Positions 50,949-60,077 of a stretch of DNA of 64,000 nt are shown here, in pieces (position 1 is the stretch's first letter; every line of letters begins with the position of its first letter). A model generated the notes under the pieces. It saw only the letters and a list, made by a program, of their open reading frames with translations, was not told the DNA's origin and ran no database searches. This stretch comes from an uncultured Oscillospiraceae bacterium (GTDB taxonomy: Bacteria; Bacillota; Clostridia; Oscillospirales; Oscillospiraceae): the NCBI GenBank assembly GCA_944385705.1, contig CALWYF010000002.1, positions 1 through 64,000 on the forward strand, written 5' to 3'. The position numbers were made by a program, and so were the translations under genes.

Positions 50949-51950
50949 TCAGTTTCCTGAGGAGTATAAAGCTTCGTAAAGCGTCTGCCACCGGGCCTCG
51001 TCCTGGGAGGGGACGGCCTCAAGTTCAAAGCGGTCCTCCAGCCAGTCCGCCAGCCAGGCCGTGGCCTTGGAGGCTCCGGAGGTGTTCAGATGGTTGATGT
51101 CGAAAAAGTCCAGGTTTCCGTCAAAGCCCACCTGGTCGTAGAGCAGGTTGAAATCCAGCAGCGGGGTGTCCTGCTCCAGGGCAAATTGGTGAAGACTTTT
51201 ATATATGCCTGCGTTTTCTCCCGCGTCCTCATAAGGGGCGATGATGAAGACCAGCCGGGCTCCGTGTTCCTCCGCCAGGGCCTTCATCTCCAGCAGGATG
51301 GAGATGTTCTCCTGGGGGATGGGCCGGGCCTCCACCTGGGAGTAGTCCAGAGCCCGGCTTTGAGAGGGCCTGGCGGGAGTTAGATATATATAGCCCTTGT
51401 AGCCGTCGGTGGAGTCCCGATAGGAGAAGTCGAAATCCAGGGAGCTAAGCTCCTTCCAGCGGGAGTGGTATTTGAGGAAATTGAAGTAGTAACTGCCCCG
51501 TTGGCCCTGGGGCACAAGCTCCTGTATCAGTTCTATCTTGTTGCGTGACCAGGGCAGCGGGTCCAGGCAGTCCCTGAAAACCGCCTCGGTGGCCGTGTCA
51601 GTCGTGGAGCAGGCCCCCAGAAGCTCCAGCACTATGAGCTTGGGACTCTGGTGCTCCAGGCTCTCCTTCATATAGTAATAGGTAGCCAGGAGGGGCTGCT
51701 GCTGGGTGGCCAGCACATAGGAATGGAGGCCGGAGCCCTTCCACAGTTCCAGGGGGCTCACGGTGCAGTACATGTGGCTGGTGCCGTAAAATATCACGTC
51801 CATGCTGTCCTCCGGCTCATTGTAAAAGCCCCGGACCCTGGTGAAGTAGTCGCAGGCGTATTTCCTGTCGAAGACCAGGGCCGCTGCCGTGAGCAGCAGG
51901 GCAAACAGCAGGAGGAAGGCTATGGAGCGGATAAGTTCCTTCTTTTTCAT
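50949..51950 (-). CDS. SGNH-type acyl transfer partner protein (DltD/AlgX-like)
   Basis: A 333-residue protein with one N-terminal membrane segment (about 8-27) and an exported domain. It has the GDS-like motif FYGTSHMYC near 55 with the nucleophile Ser and the DxxH pair FFDINHLNTSG near 288. These features fit the SGNH partner that completes MBOAT-driven acylation of cell-wall polymers. It follows the MBOAT gene by 13 bases, so the two probably work together. The target (peptidoglycan, teichoic acid or capsule) cannot be told. Confidence 0.75.
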   Translation of the reverse strand: MKKKELIRSIAFLLLFALLLTAAALVFDRKYACDYFTRVRGFYNEPEDSMDVIFYGTSHMYCTVSPLELWKGSGLHSYVLATQQQPLLATYYYMKESLEHQSPKLIVLELLGACSTTDTATEAVFRDCLDPLPWSRNKIELIQELVPQGQRGSYYFNFLKYHSRWKELSSLDFDFSYRDSTDGYKGYIYLTPARPSQSRALDYSQVEARPIPQENISILLEMKALAEEHGARLVFIIAPYEDAGENAGIYKSLHQFALEQDTPLLDFNLLYDQVGFDGNLDFFDINHLNTSGASKATAWLADWLEDRFELEAVPSQDEARWQTLYEALYSSGN

Positions 51951-51963
51951 GGGCCTCCTCCTC

Positions 51964-53412
51964 TCAGAAATTCATGTAGATGAACTGGGCGCTGTCATAA
52001 CCTGGGCCGTAGATGCCGAATATCAGCACCGCAAACAGGCACAGCAGATACAGAGTCCAGCGCAGGGGCAGCCTTTGCCGGGAGATGAGCTCCCTCAGGC
52101 TCTGCCGCTCCTGGATGATGGAGACTGCCAGCAGTATCGCCAGGGCCAGGGCCAATACCAGCAGGTCCGCCCCGTCCAGCCCCAGGTTTAGGAGGGCGCC
52201 GCCGCTGAGCTGGGGCAGCCAGCTGCCCAGGAGCATGGCGGAGGCCATGTGCATACCGGCTCTGAGGCCGGGGGCGCGGAAAAAGAGGAAGGCAAAGCTC
52301 ACCAGCAAAAAGCAGAGCAGCCGCCGCAGCAAAACCAGGGCACGGCTGTCCTGAGCCACGCCCAGGCGGCGGAGCAGTGCGGCCTTGGGCCTGCGGCTCA
52401 GTCCGCCCAGCACCTGGTAGCCGCCGTGGAGCAGGCCCCAGAAAAGGTAGTTTATCCCCACGCCGTGCCAAAGACCGCTGAGGGCAAAGACGACCATGAT
52501 GTTCAGGTACTTTCTCGCCGGCCCTTTGCGGTTGCCCCCCAGGGGGATGTATACATAGTCCCGGAACCAGGAGCTGAGGGAGATATGCCAGCGCCGCCAG
52601 AATTCCTGTATGGACTGGGAGAAGAGGGGGCGGCGGAAATTGTCCGGCAGAGAGATACCCAGCATGCCGGAAACGCCCCGGGAAATGTCCACGCAGCCGG
52701 AGAAATCGGCGTAAAGCTGAAGGGTATACAGGCACATGGCCACAAAGACCGACAGGCCGGCGTAGGCCTCATAATTGTCGAAGACCTGGTTGACCAGCAG
52801 CCCGGCCCGGTCGGCTATGACCAGCTTTTTGAAGAAGCCCCAGAGCATGAGCTGAGCGCCGAATTTAAGCTGCCTGTAGTCCAGGCGGTGAGGACTGCTG
52901 AGCTGAGGAGACAGCTGGGAATAGCGGCAGATGGGCCCCTGCATTATTATGGGGAAAAAGCTCATGTATAGAGTAAACTTCCACAGGCTCCTTTCGCCTT
53001 GCGCCTCTCCACGGTATACATCAATAAGATAGGACAGGGCCTGAAGCGTATAGAAGGAAATGCCCAGAGGCACCAGAAACCTTGGCTGAGGCAGCTCCCT
53101 GCCCAGCAGAAGCCCCAGCACATTCAGGGAATAGGGCAGAAACTTCACACAGGCCAGCAGCCCCAGATTGAACAGCAGCACCAGCAAAAAAATGAGCTTC
53201 CTTCCTCTGACCCGGCCCTGGATAGCCAAAGCTCCAGCGTAGCAGCTGAGTATGCTCGCCCCGAGAAAGAGCAGATACCTGATGTCGGCATATATGTAAA
53301 AGAGTAGACTGGCTGCCAGCAGCCAGCAGGGCCGCAGCTTCAAAGGCAGGAGATAGTATACCGCCGTTACCAGCAGCACGAAAGCCAGAAAACCCACAGA
53401 GATGATGTTCAT
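51964..53412 (-). CDS. MBOAT-family O-acyltransferase
   Basis: A polytopic membrane enzyme of 482 residues with about eleven hydrophobic segments. It carries the AlgI/DltB/PatA motifs: FPIIMQGPICRYS near 158, WRRWHISLSSWFRDYVYIPLGG near 272, LSGLWHGVGINYLFWGLLHGGYQ near 314 with the invariant His. It would move acyl groups across the membrane to be used by the SGNH protein encoded next. GGGAGAGAT precedes the ATG. No dltA or dltC is nearby, so D-alanylation is unlikely. Confidence 0.9.
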   Translation of the reverse strand: MNIISVGFLAFVLLVTAVYYLLPLKLRPCWLLAASLLFYIYADIRYLLFLGASILSCYAGALAIQGRVRGRKLIFLLVLLFNLGLLACVKFLPYSLNVLGLLLGRELPQPRFLVPLGISFYTLQALSYLIDVYRGEAQGERSLWKFTLYMSFFPIIMQGPICRYSQLSPQLSSPHRLDYRQLKFGAQLMLWGFFKKLVIADRAGLLVNQVFDNYEAYAGLSVFVAMCLYTLQLYADFSGCVDISRGVSGMLGISLPDNFRRPLFSQSIQEFWRRWHISLSSWFRDYVYIPLGGNRKGPARKYLNIMVVFALSGLWHGVGINYLFWGLLHGGYQVLGGLSRRPKAALLRRLGVAQDSRALVLLRRLLCFLLVSFAFLFFRAPGLRAGMHMASAMLLGSWLPQLSGGALLNLGLDGADLLVLALALAILLAVSIIQERQSLRELISRQRLPLRWTLYLLCLFAVLIFGIYGPGYDSAQFIYMNF

Positions 53413-53585
53413 ATATCTCTCCCATCATATGATTTAAAAACCCGCCGTCCCCGGACAATCCCGTCCCCGTCGGATAAGGAGAGGGAAGGGGGAAAATGCA
53501 AGTACATGATAATTGAAGCGCCTGCCCCTGTCAAGCGCCGCCGGGACACGCCGAAAAATGTTTAACGATTTATCACGCTAATGTG

Positions 53586-53614
53586 TTGACAAAACCTTTC
53601 GGCAGTGCTATTAT
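53586..53614 (+). promoter_or_regulatory. Promoter of the amino acid ABC operon
   Basis: TTGACA (53586-53591), a 17-base spacer and TATTAT (53609-53614), 49 bases before the binding protein gene. The region between the divergent MBOAT gene and this promoter shows no other feature. Confidence 0.85.
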
Positions 53615-53662
53615 AGCTTCATCCATTAAACCGATGGCCGAGAAAATGATGAGGTGATTTAA

Positions 53663-54487
53663 ATGAAGAAGATTTTTGCACTGGCACTTATTCTGACCAT
53701 GGTATTCTGCTGCGCCGCCTGCGGCAGCGGCGGAGACAAGGACCTGCTCGCTGAGATAAAGGAGCAGGGCTACATCGAACTGTGCACCGAGCCCTACTTT
53801 GCCCCCAACGAATTCATCGACCCCACCAAGACCGGGGATGAACAGTACGTGGGCATGGATATTGAAATAGCCAAGTATATCGCCGACAAGATCGGCGTGG
53901 AACTGAGGATAGTACCCCTGGACTTCACGGCAGTTCTTGCAGGCATAGCCGACGGCAAGTATGACATGGCCATTTCCGCCATTGCCTACTCTCCCGAGCG
54001 GGCCGCCGCCATGACCCTTTCCAATGTTTACAAGACCTCCGGCGGCTACGGCTTCATGGTGCGTACCGAGGATGCGGATAAGTATAACTCCATTGAAGAC
54101 CTGAAGGATGCCGTGGTAATCACCCAGTCCGGCTCCGTGCAGGAGGCCCTCTATAACGAGAACGTGAAGGAGTGCAAGGAGTTCAAGCTGGTGGCCAACA
54201 TGACCGACGGCTACCTGGCGGTGGCGGAGAACAAGGCGGATGTGTGCATCTGCTCCACCGATTCCGCCCAGCTCTATGCCGATGCCAACGGCGGCCTGTA
54301 CATTCCGGAATTCCGCTTTGAAATAGACCCCAACATGAACGGCACCGTAGTGGCTTTGCCCCCTCAGGGCAGCGAGAGCCTGCTGGAAGTGGTGAACGAG
54401 GCCATTGCCGAGCTCAATGAGCAGGGCCTGATAGATCAGTGGAACGAAGAGTACACTGCCTATGCCGCAGAGCTTGGCATCGAATAA
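53663..54487 (+). CDS. Polar amino acid ABC transporter binding lipoprotein
   Basis: A family 3 solute-binding protein of 274 residues. The lipoprotein signal ends with C20 (FCCAACGSGG). The mature protein has YVGMDIEIAKYIADKIGVEL, LDFTAVLAGIADGKYDMAISAIAYSPER, VITQSGSVQEAL and GYLAVAENKADVCI, all typical of glutamine, arginine or cystine binders. It belongs to the operon with a permease, ATPase and AbgB-like hydrolase. Substrate is not fixed by the sequence. Confidence 0.9.
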   Translation: MKKIFALALILTMVFCCAACGSGGDKDLLAEIKEQGYIELCTEPYFAPNEFIDPTKTGDEQYVGMDIEIAKYIADKIGVELRIVPLDFTAVLAGIADGKYDMAISAIAYSPERAAAMTLSNVYKTSGGYGFMVRTEDADKYNSIEDLKDAVVITQSGSVQEALYNENVKECKEFKLVANMTDGYLAVAENKADVCICSTDSAQLYADANGGLYIPEFRFEIDPNMNGTVVALPPQGSESLLEVVNEAIAELNEQGLIDQWNEEYTAYAAELGIE

Positions 54488-54529
54488 GAAAACAAATTCT
54501 GACTGAGCAGTCAACGGGAGCTGGAGCTG

Positions 54530-55192
54530 ATGGATAAGATAATAGGCCTGCTGGAAAAGTATTATCCGGTGTACCTGCAGGGCCTCTGGGGCACCCTGTG
54601 GATCTCTGCGGTAACCGTGCTTTTGGGCACGGTGCTGGGAGTGCTGATAGCGGTGCTGCGCATGAGCCGTTCAAAGGTCCTCAACGGTATTGCCGGGGCC
54701 TACATAGAGGTGCTGCGGGGAACGCCCATACTTTTGCAGCTGTACTTTTTCTGGATAGGACTGCCCAAGCTCCTGCCCTTCCTGGAGCTGAGCGACACCC
54801 AGTGCATAGTGGTGGCCCTGGTGATAAACGCCTCCGCCTATATCGCCGAGATAATAAGAGCGGGCATAGGCGCCGTAGACAAGGGCCAGTGGGAGGCGGC
54901 CCGGAGCATAGGCCTTACCGAGACCCATGTGATGACCCATGTCATCATGCCCCAGGCGGTGAAGAACATCCTGCCCGCTTTGTGCAATGAGTTCATAACC
55001 ACGGTGAAGGGCACCTCCCTTGCCTCGGTGTTCTTTGTGGGCGAGCTGATGACCAGCTACCGCAGTGTCCAGGCGGCCACCTTCCTGGCTCTGGAGTCCC
55101 TGACCATAGTGGGCATAATCTATTTCCTGCTGAACCTTATCCTGTCCCGGCTCCTGCGAGTCCTTGAAAGGAGGATGACTGCCAGTGACTGA
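54530..55192 (+). CDS. Amino acid ABC transporter permease
   Basis: A His/Glu/Gln/Arg/opine-family permease of 220 residues with about five membrane helices and the EAA loop ([31 protein letters not shown]). It starts [22 protein letters not shown]. The length is standard, and a dimer of this protein would form the channel. The end overlaps the ATPase gene by eight bases. Confidence 0.92.
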   Translation: MDKIIGLLEKYYPVYLQGLWGTLWISAVTVLLGTVLGVLIAVLRMSRSKVLNGIAGAYIEVLRGTPILLQLYFFWIGLPKLLPFLELSDTQCIVVALVINASAYIAEIIRAGIGAVDKGQWEAARSIGLTETHVMTHVIMPQAVKNILPALCNEFITTVKGTSLASVFFVGELMTSYRSVQAATFLALESLTIVGIIYFLLNLILSRLLRVLERRMTASD

Positions 55193-55919
55193 GGAGATCA
55201 TCCGTACCGAAAACCTGACAAAGAACTTCGGCAGCCTGGAGGTGCTCAAAGGCATTTCCACCACCGTGCGCCGGGGGGAAGTGGTGTCCATCATCGGCCC
55301 CTCCGGAGGCGGAAAATCCACCTTTCTCCGCTGCCTGAACCTGCTGGAAGAGCCCAGCGGCGGCAAGGTCTATTTCAAAGGCCAGGACATAACCGACAAG
55401 AAGCTGGATATCTGCAAGTTCCGCCGGAGTATAGGCATGGTGTTCCAGAATTTCAACGTCTTCCCGAATATGACGGTGCTGGATAATATCACCCTGGCCC
55501 CAGTGCTGGAGAAAAAGGTGCCCAAGGCCCAGGCCCGGGAGGAGGCCATGGCCCTGCTGCGCCGGGTAGGTCTGGAGGACAAGGCAGAGGAATACCCCCG
55601 GAAGCTCTCCGGCGGCCAGAAGCAGCGTCTGGCCATAGTCCGGGCCCTGGCCATGCAGCCGGAGGTCATGCTCTTTGACGAGCCCACTTCCGCTCTGGAC
55701 CCGGAGATGGTGAAGGAAGTGCTGAACGTCATCATGGATCTGACCCGCAGCGGCATGACCATCCTCATCGTCACCCACGAGATGGGCTTTGCCCGGGAGG
55801 TCTCCGACCGGGTGCTCTTCATTTGTGACGGGGTGATAAAAGAGGAAGGCAGCCCGGATCAGATATTCACTTGCCCCCACGATCCCAGTACCATAAAATT
55901 CCTGAGTATGGTATTATAA
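55185..55919 (+). CDS. Amino acid ABC transporter ATP-binding protein
   Basis: The ATPase of the importer, 244 residues: Walker [12 protein letters not shown]-loop [10 protein letters not shown], signature LSGGQKQR, Walker [14 protein letters not shown] and H-loop VTHEMGF, in the GlnQ/HisP order. The start is GTG, with GGAGG ten bases upstream inside the permease end. It precedes an M20 hydrolase by 30 bases. Confidence 0.95.
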   Translation: MTEEIIRTENLTKNFGSLEVLKGISTTVRRGEVVSIIGPSGGGKSTFLRCLNLLEEPSGGKVYFKGQDITDKKLDICKFRRSIGMVFQNFNVFPNMTVLDNITLAPVLEKKVPKAQAREEAMALLRRVGLEDKAEEYPRKLSGGQKQRLAIVRALAMQPEVMLFDEPTSALDPEMVKEVLNVIMDLTRSGMTILIVTHEMGFAREVSDRVLFICDGVIKEEGSPDQIFTCPHDPSTIKFLSMVL

Positions 55920-55949
55920 GAGGGAGATAAATTTTAAGGAGACGAGCCA

Positions 55950-57392
55950 ATGACACAAGTGGAACAAATAAAGGAGCTGGTGGCCAAAAATGCCGGGACC
56001 ACCGTGGCTCTGGCCAAGGAGATCTGGGACTATGCGGAGCTGAGCTATGAAGAGTTCAAGTCTTCGGCGGCGCTGATAAAGGCCCTGAAGGACCAGGGCT
56101 TTGAGGTGGAGGAGGGCATTGCGGATATGCCCACCGCCTTCAAGGCAAGCTATAAGTGCGGCAGCGGCAAGCCGGTGATCGGACTGCTGGCAGAGTATGA
56201 CGCCCTCTCCGGCCTGAGCCAGAAGGCGGCCTGCCCCCGGCAGGAGGCCATAGAGCCCGGCGGCTCCGGCCACGGCTGCGGCCATAACCTTATAGGCGCC
56301 GGCTGCTATGCCGCCGCCGTAGCTTTGAAGGAGTACTTCAACGCCCACTCCGTAGACGCTACGATAGTCTTTTTCGGCTGCCCCGCCGAGGAGGGCGCAG
56401 GCTCCAAGCAGTTCATCGCCCGGGCGGGCTACTTTAACGACGTGGACTTCGCCTATACCTGGCACCCCGCCACTGTGAACGAGGTGGGTTCCAAGGGCAG
56501 CGTGGCCATCATGGGGGCAAACTTCATTTTCGACGGCGTGGCCGCCCATGCCGGCGGCGCTCCCCACCTGGGCCGCAGCGCCCTGGATGCGGTGGAGCTT
56601 ATGAACGTGGGTGCAAACTATCTTAGAGAGCACATGATAGATGCCGCCAGAATCCACTACGCCTATTCCGACCCCGGCGGCACCGCCCCCAACGTGGTCC
56701 AGAGCCATGCGGTGATAAAGTATGAGGTCCGGGCCCCCAAGGTAAATCAGGTCCAGGAGCTCTTTACCCGCCTGGTGGACGTGGCCAAGGGCGCAGCATT
56801 GATGACCGGCACCAAGATGCAGTACGAGATAACCATGGCCTTTTCAGACTATGTGCCCAACCGCACTCTGGGGGTACTGATGGACGAGTGCATGCGGGAG
56901 CTGGGTGCTCCGGAGTGGACCGAGGAGGAGTACGCTCTGGCCAGGGAGTTTTTGCGCACCTATAACCGCTCCACCATGCTGGGCATAAGGGAGAGCTTGG
57001 AGGAATACTTCAGCCCCGACGAGCTGGACAAGGCTCTGGAAAAGCCCCTGGACAATGTTATCCACCCCTTCAATCCCAAAGAGACCGGCTACAGTTCCGG
57101 CTCCACCGATGTAGGCGATGTGGGCTACGCCACACCCACGGTCATGATACATGTGGCCACCGCCTGCCTTGGCAATGTGGGCCACTCCTGGCAGAATACC
57201 GCCTTCTCCTGTTCGGAGATAGGCATCAAGGGTATGCTGAGAGCGGCGGAGATGCTGTGCCTGGGAGCCCTGCGCACCCTGGAGCAGCCGGAGCTCATAG
57301 ACAAGGCCAAGGAGGAGCTGAAGCGGAAAAACGGCGGAGCCTACAGCTGCCCTCTGCCGGATTACGTGACGCCGCCCATAGGCAAATATTAA
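55950..57392 (+). CDS. abgB: M20-family amidohydrolase, AbgB-like
   Basis: A 480-residue zinc-dependent amidohydrolase that resembles the B subunit of p-aminobenzoyl-glutamate hydrolase (481 residues in E. coli). It has VIGLLAEYDALSGL near 72, SGHGCGHNLIGAG near 108 with metal ligands, FGCPAEEGAGSK near 145 and FIFDGVAAHAGGAPHLGRSALDA near 192. AbgA is not encoded nearby. The place after an amino acid importer suggests that the imported compound is an N-acyl or peptide-like glutamate. This part is an inference. Confidence 0.85.
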   Translation: MTQVEQIKELVAKNAGTTVALAKEIWDYAELSYEEFKSSAALIKALKDQGFEVEEGIADMPTAFKASYKCGSGKPVIGLLAEYDALSGLSQKAACPRQEAIEPGGSGHGCGHNLIGAGCYAAAVALKEYFNAHSVDATIVFFGCPAEEGAGSKQFIARAGYFNDVDFAYTWHPATVNEVGSKGSVAIMGANFIFDGVAAHAGGAPHLGRSALDAVELMNVGANYLREHMIDAARIHYAYSDPGGTAPNVVQSHAVIKYEVRAPKVNQVQELFTRLVDVAKGAALMTGTKMQYEITMAFSDYVPNRTLGVLMDECMRELGAPEWTEEEYALAREFLRTYNRSTMLGIRESLEEYFSPDELDKALEKPLDNVIHPFNPKETGYSSGSTDVGDVGYATPTVMIHVATACLGNVGHSWQNTAFSCSEIGIKGMLRAAEMLCLGALRTLEQPELIDKAKEELKRKNGGAYSCPLPDYVTPPIGKY

Positions 57393-57411
57393 AAGTTTCT
57401 GAAAGCTTTCA

Positions 57412-57451
57412 CCCCGGGAAAAGCGAGATAAGTCTTGCCTTTTTCCCGGGG
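57412..57451 (+). terminator. Long hairpin after abgB overlapping the pnuC promoter
   Basis: Eleven-base perfect arms ccccgggaaaa and ttttcccgggg with an inner paired section (gcgaga against tcttgc). No T-run follows. It lies 20 bases after abgB, and its 3' arm contains the pnuC promoter spacer. Confidence 0.45.
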
Positions 57452-57463
57452 CTGTGCTATACT
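57435..57463 (+). promoter_or_regulatory. Promoter of pnuC leader
   Basis: TTGCCT (57435-57440), a 17-base spacer and TATACT (57458-57463), giving a leader of about 100 bases before pnuC. Confidence 0.6.
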
Positions 57464-57469
57464 TCCGCA

Positions 57470-57561
57470 GGAATATGTGGCTGCCACCGGGCAGCGGATG
57501 AAATCAGGCATCCGTTTGTACGTCGTTAGGTCTTTGAAGACGTGCAGAGGGGTGCTTTTTT
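57470..57561 (+). promoter_or_regulatory. Attenuator-like leader of pnuC
   Basis: Three hairpins compete. GCTGCC/GGCAGC (57480-57495) and CGGATG/CATCCG (57495-57514) can form first. The second uses the same CATCC that pairs with GGGTGC to form the terminator arm GCATCC (57508-57513) with GGGTGC (57550-57555), enclosing ACGTC/GACGT and followed by six T (57556-57561). The choice between the two would decide whether pnuC is read. I do not recognise a known riboswitch class. Confidence 0.6.
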
Positions 57562-57571
57562 GGAGGAAATC

Positions 57572-58267
57572 ATGGGCGGTACAAAATCACTGCTGCATTA
57601 CTTTACTAAAACCGAGGCGGCCCTGTGGGCTTTTTCGGTGCTGTTTATAAGCCTGAGCTTTGCGGGCTTCGACCGGGAAAATTATCTGAGCCTCAGCGCT
57701 TCCCTGCTGGGGGTCACTTCCCTTATCTTCTGCGCCAAGGGCAATCCTGTAGGCCAGCTGCTGATGGTGATTTTCAGCTTGCTGTATGCCCTCATATCCT
57801 ACAGCTTTGCCTATTACGGGGAGATGCTCACCTATCTGGGAATGACGGCCCCAATGGCCCTTGTGGCCCTGGTGTCCTGGCTGAAAAATCCCTATAACGG
57901 GAATCGCTCCGAGGTGAAGGTGAACCGCATCGGCAGAAGGGAGATCCTGTTTATGCTGCTGCTGGCGGTGCCTGTGACTGCCGCCTTCTATTTTATATTG
58001 AAGAACTTCGGCACCGCGAACCTTATCCCCAGCACCTTCTCCGTCACCACCAGCTTCATTGCCGTGTACCTCACCTACCGGCGCAGCTGCTATTTTGCCC
58101 TGGCCTACGCGGTGAACGACCTGGTGCTTGTGGTGCTGTGGAGCCTGGCCTCTCTGAAGGACAGCTCCTATGTTTCGGTGCTGGCCTGTTTTATAGTTTT
58201 CTTCCTCAACGACCTATACGGCTTTTATAACTGGCAGAAGATGCAGAGGCGACAGGAAGTGGGCTGA
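57572..58267 (+). CDS. pnuC: PnuC-family nicotinamide riboside transporter
   Basis: A polytopic membrane carrier of 231 residues with seven predicted helices that would import nicotinamide riboside (or a related vitamin) by facilitated diffusion. It has GVTSLIFCAKGNPVGQLLM near 42-60, ISYSFAYYGEM near 77 and the C-terminal FVVFFLNDLYGFYNW-type motif (IVFFLNDLYGFYNW) typical of PnuC. The start at 57572 has GGAGG five bases upstream; a GTG at 57542 lies in the leader hairpin. It is a single gene closed by a terminator. Confidence 0.9.
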   Translation: MGGTKSLLHYFTKTEAALWAFSVLFISLSFAGFDRENYLSLSASLLGVTSLIFCAKGNPVGQLLMVIFSLLYALISYSFAYYGEMLTYLGMTAPMALVALVSWLKNPYNGNRSEVKVNRIGRREILFMLLLAVPVTAAFYFILKNFGTANLIPSTFSVTTSFIAVYLTYRRSCYFALAYAVNDLVLVVLWSLASLKDSSYVSVLACFIVFFLNDLYGFYNWQKMQRRQEVG

Positions 58268-58296
58268 AATGCCCCGAATATATAGGCGGTAAATAA

Positions 58297-58334
58297 GCAT
58301 CCCCCGGGGGACTATCAAGTCCTCCGGGGGATGC
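58297..58334. terminator. Terminator between pnuC and the DAK2 gene
   Basis: A long GC-rich hairpin with GCATCCCCC against GGGGGATGC and a further inner pairing GGGACT/AGTCC around atca, between convergent genes. Confidence 0.75.
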
Positions 58335-58367
58335 TGAATTTATTTTATCCGCTATCGGGTCCCGGCG

Positions 58368-60041
58368 TTACTCCACGCTTATCATGTAGTAGTAGACCGG
58401 CTGGCCTCCGTTGACTATGCTGATGTCGGTGTCGGGGAAGCGGCGGGTGATAAGCTCGGCTGCCCGGGCGGCATCCTCCTCCACCACGTCGGCGCCGTAG
58501 TAGACGGTGATGAACTCCGGCTCCAGCTTGTCAAAGGACTTTACCATGTCCGCCATGAGGGTGTCCACGTCGGGATAGCTGCCCAGCAGGGCGCCGTCCA
58601 GCAATGCCAGATGCTCGCCGGCCTTGATGGCGTGGCCGTCAAAATCGGAATCCCTGGCAGCATAGGTGACCATGGCGGTGTGGACATTTTTGGCGGCCTC
58701 GCTCATGACCTCCACAAGAGCCTCCTCGCTCTCGTCGGGGTTGAAGTTCAGCAGAGCGGAAATGCCCTGGGGCACGGTCTTGGTGGGCATGACCACCACC
58801 TTTTTCTCGCTGAGGGGAATGCACTGCTCGGCGGCCATGATTATGTTTTTGTTGTTGGGGAAGACGAAAACGGTGGAGGCGGGGGTGCGGTTTATCTCCT
58901 TGAGAATGTCGTCGGTGGAGGGGTTCATGGTCTGTCCCCCGGTTACCACGCCGTCGGCGCCCAGCTCCCGGAACAGATCCTCCATGCCCTTGCCGGCACA
59001 GACGGCAACTATGCCGTATTCCTTTTCCGGCTCGGCCACGGCTCCGCCCTTCTCCAGCTCCTCCTCTACCTTCTCCAGGTCGTCGGTGCTCTGGACGTGC
59101 TTGCCCGCCAGCAGGTCTTCATGCTGGGTGCGCATGTTCTCTATCTTGGCCAGCTCCAGCACGCCAAACTTCTGAGCCTCGTTCAGAGCGTTGCCGGGAA
59201 TGTTGGTGTGGACGTGGACCTTGAAGGCCTCGTCGTCCTCGCCGATGACCAGACTGTCGCCTATGCTGTTGAGATATTTGCGCAGGGGCTCCAGGTCCAC
59301 ATCCGGCTCGTTCTTGCGCACTATGAACACGGTGTCGAAAGCAAAGGTGATGTCCTCGGTGTCAAAGACCTCAAAGGCAGTCTCAGGGGCGGCGGCCACC
59401 TGACTTGCCTGAGTGGGAGCGGTTACTTCGCCTCTCAGGGATGAGAGCATGGCGCCCAGGATGATGAGATAGCCCTTGCCGCCGGCATCTACCACGCCGG
59501 CCTTTTTCAGCACGGGGTTGAGGTTGACGGTGTCCTCCAGGGCCTCCTCGCCGGCCTTCATGGCGCAGACCAGGCAGTTTTCCAGGCTGGCTCCGGCGGC
59601 GGCGGCCTCGGCGGCGGCGGCGGAAGCCAGACGGGAGACGGTGAGGATGGTGCCCTCGGCAGGCTTCATGACGGCCTTGTAGGCGGCCTCCACGCCGTCG
59701 GACATTGCGCCGGAAAACTCCACTGCGCCGGCGGTCTCGGTGCCCTTCAGACGGCGGGCGATACCCCGAAACAGCAGGGAGAGGATGACGCCGGAGTTGC
59801 CCCTGGCGCCCCGGAGCAGGGCGGAGGAGACGCAGTCGGCGGCGGCGGCGATGGTCTCGAAGTCCTTTTTGCGCAGCTCGGCGGCGGCCTTGTTCATGGT
59901 CAGGCCCATATTGGTGCCGGTGTCGCCGTCAGGCACGGGGAAGACGTTCAGGTCGTTTATCATCTGGGTATTAGCTGCAAGGGCTGCATCGGCGCAGAGA
60001 ACCATCTCTTTAAATGCAGCGGCGTCTATATAATCTCTCAA
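58368..60041 (-). CDS. fakA: DAK2-domain fatty acid kinase subunit (FakA/YloV-like)
   Basis: A 557-residue ATP-dependent kinase. The N-terminal DAK2 (DhaL-like) domain has FPVPDGDTGTNMGLTM near 31-46 with metal-binding Asp residues and SALLRGARGNSGVILSLLFRG near 92. The middle DAK-linker and C-terminal domain (VVMPTKTVPQGISALL) follow. In FakA/FakB systems it phosphorylates fatty acid bound to FakB. No fakB is in the window. It is preceded by an Asp23 protein, the usual pairing. Confidence 0.88.
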   Translation of the reverse strand: MRDYIDAAAFKEMVLCADAALAANTQMINDLNVFPVPDGDTGTNMGLTMNKAAAELRKKDFETIAAAADCVSSALLRGARGNSGVILSLLFRGIARRLKGTETAGAVEFSGAMSDGVEAAYKAVMKPAEGTILTVSRLASAAAAEAAAAGASLENCLVCAMKAGEEALEDTVNLNPVLKKAGVVDAGGKGYLIILGAMLSSLRGEVTAPTQASQVAAAPETAFEVFDTEDITFAFDTVFIVRKNEPDVDLEPLRKYLNSIGDSLVIGEDDEAFKVHVHTNIPGNALNEAQKFGVLELAKIENMRTQHEDLLAGKHVQSTDDLEKVEEELEKGGAVAEPEKEYGIVAVCAGKGMEDLFRELGADGVVTGGQTMNPSTDDILKEINRTPASTVFVFPNNKNIIMAAEQCIPLSEKKVVVMPTKTVPQGISALLNFNPDESEEALVEVMSEAAKNVHTAMVTYAARDSDFDGHAIKAGEHLALLDGALLGSYPDVDTLMADMVKSFDKLEPEFITVYYGADVVEEDAARAAELITRRFPDTDISIVNGGQPVYYYMISVE

Positions 60042-60077
60042 GTAAAAAGCACCTCCGGTGGGATACCCTGTAGGGGA

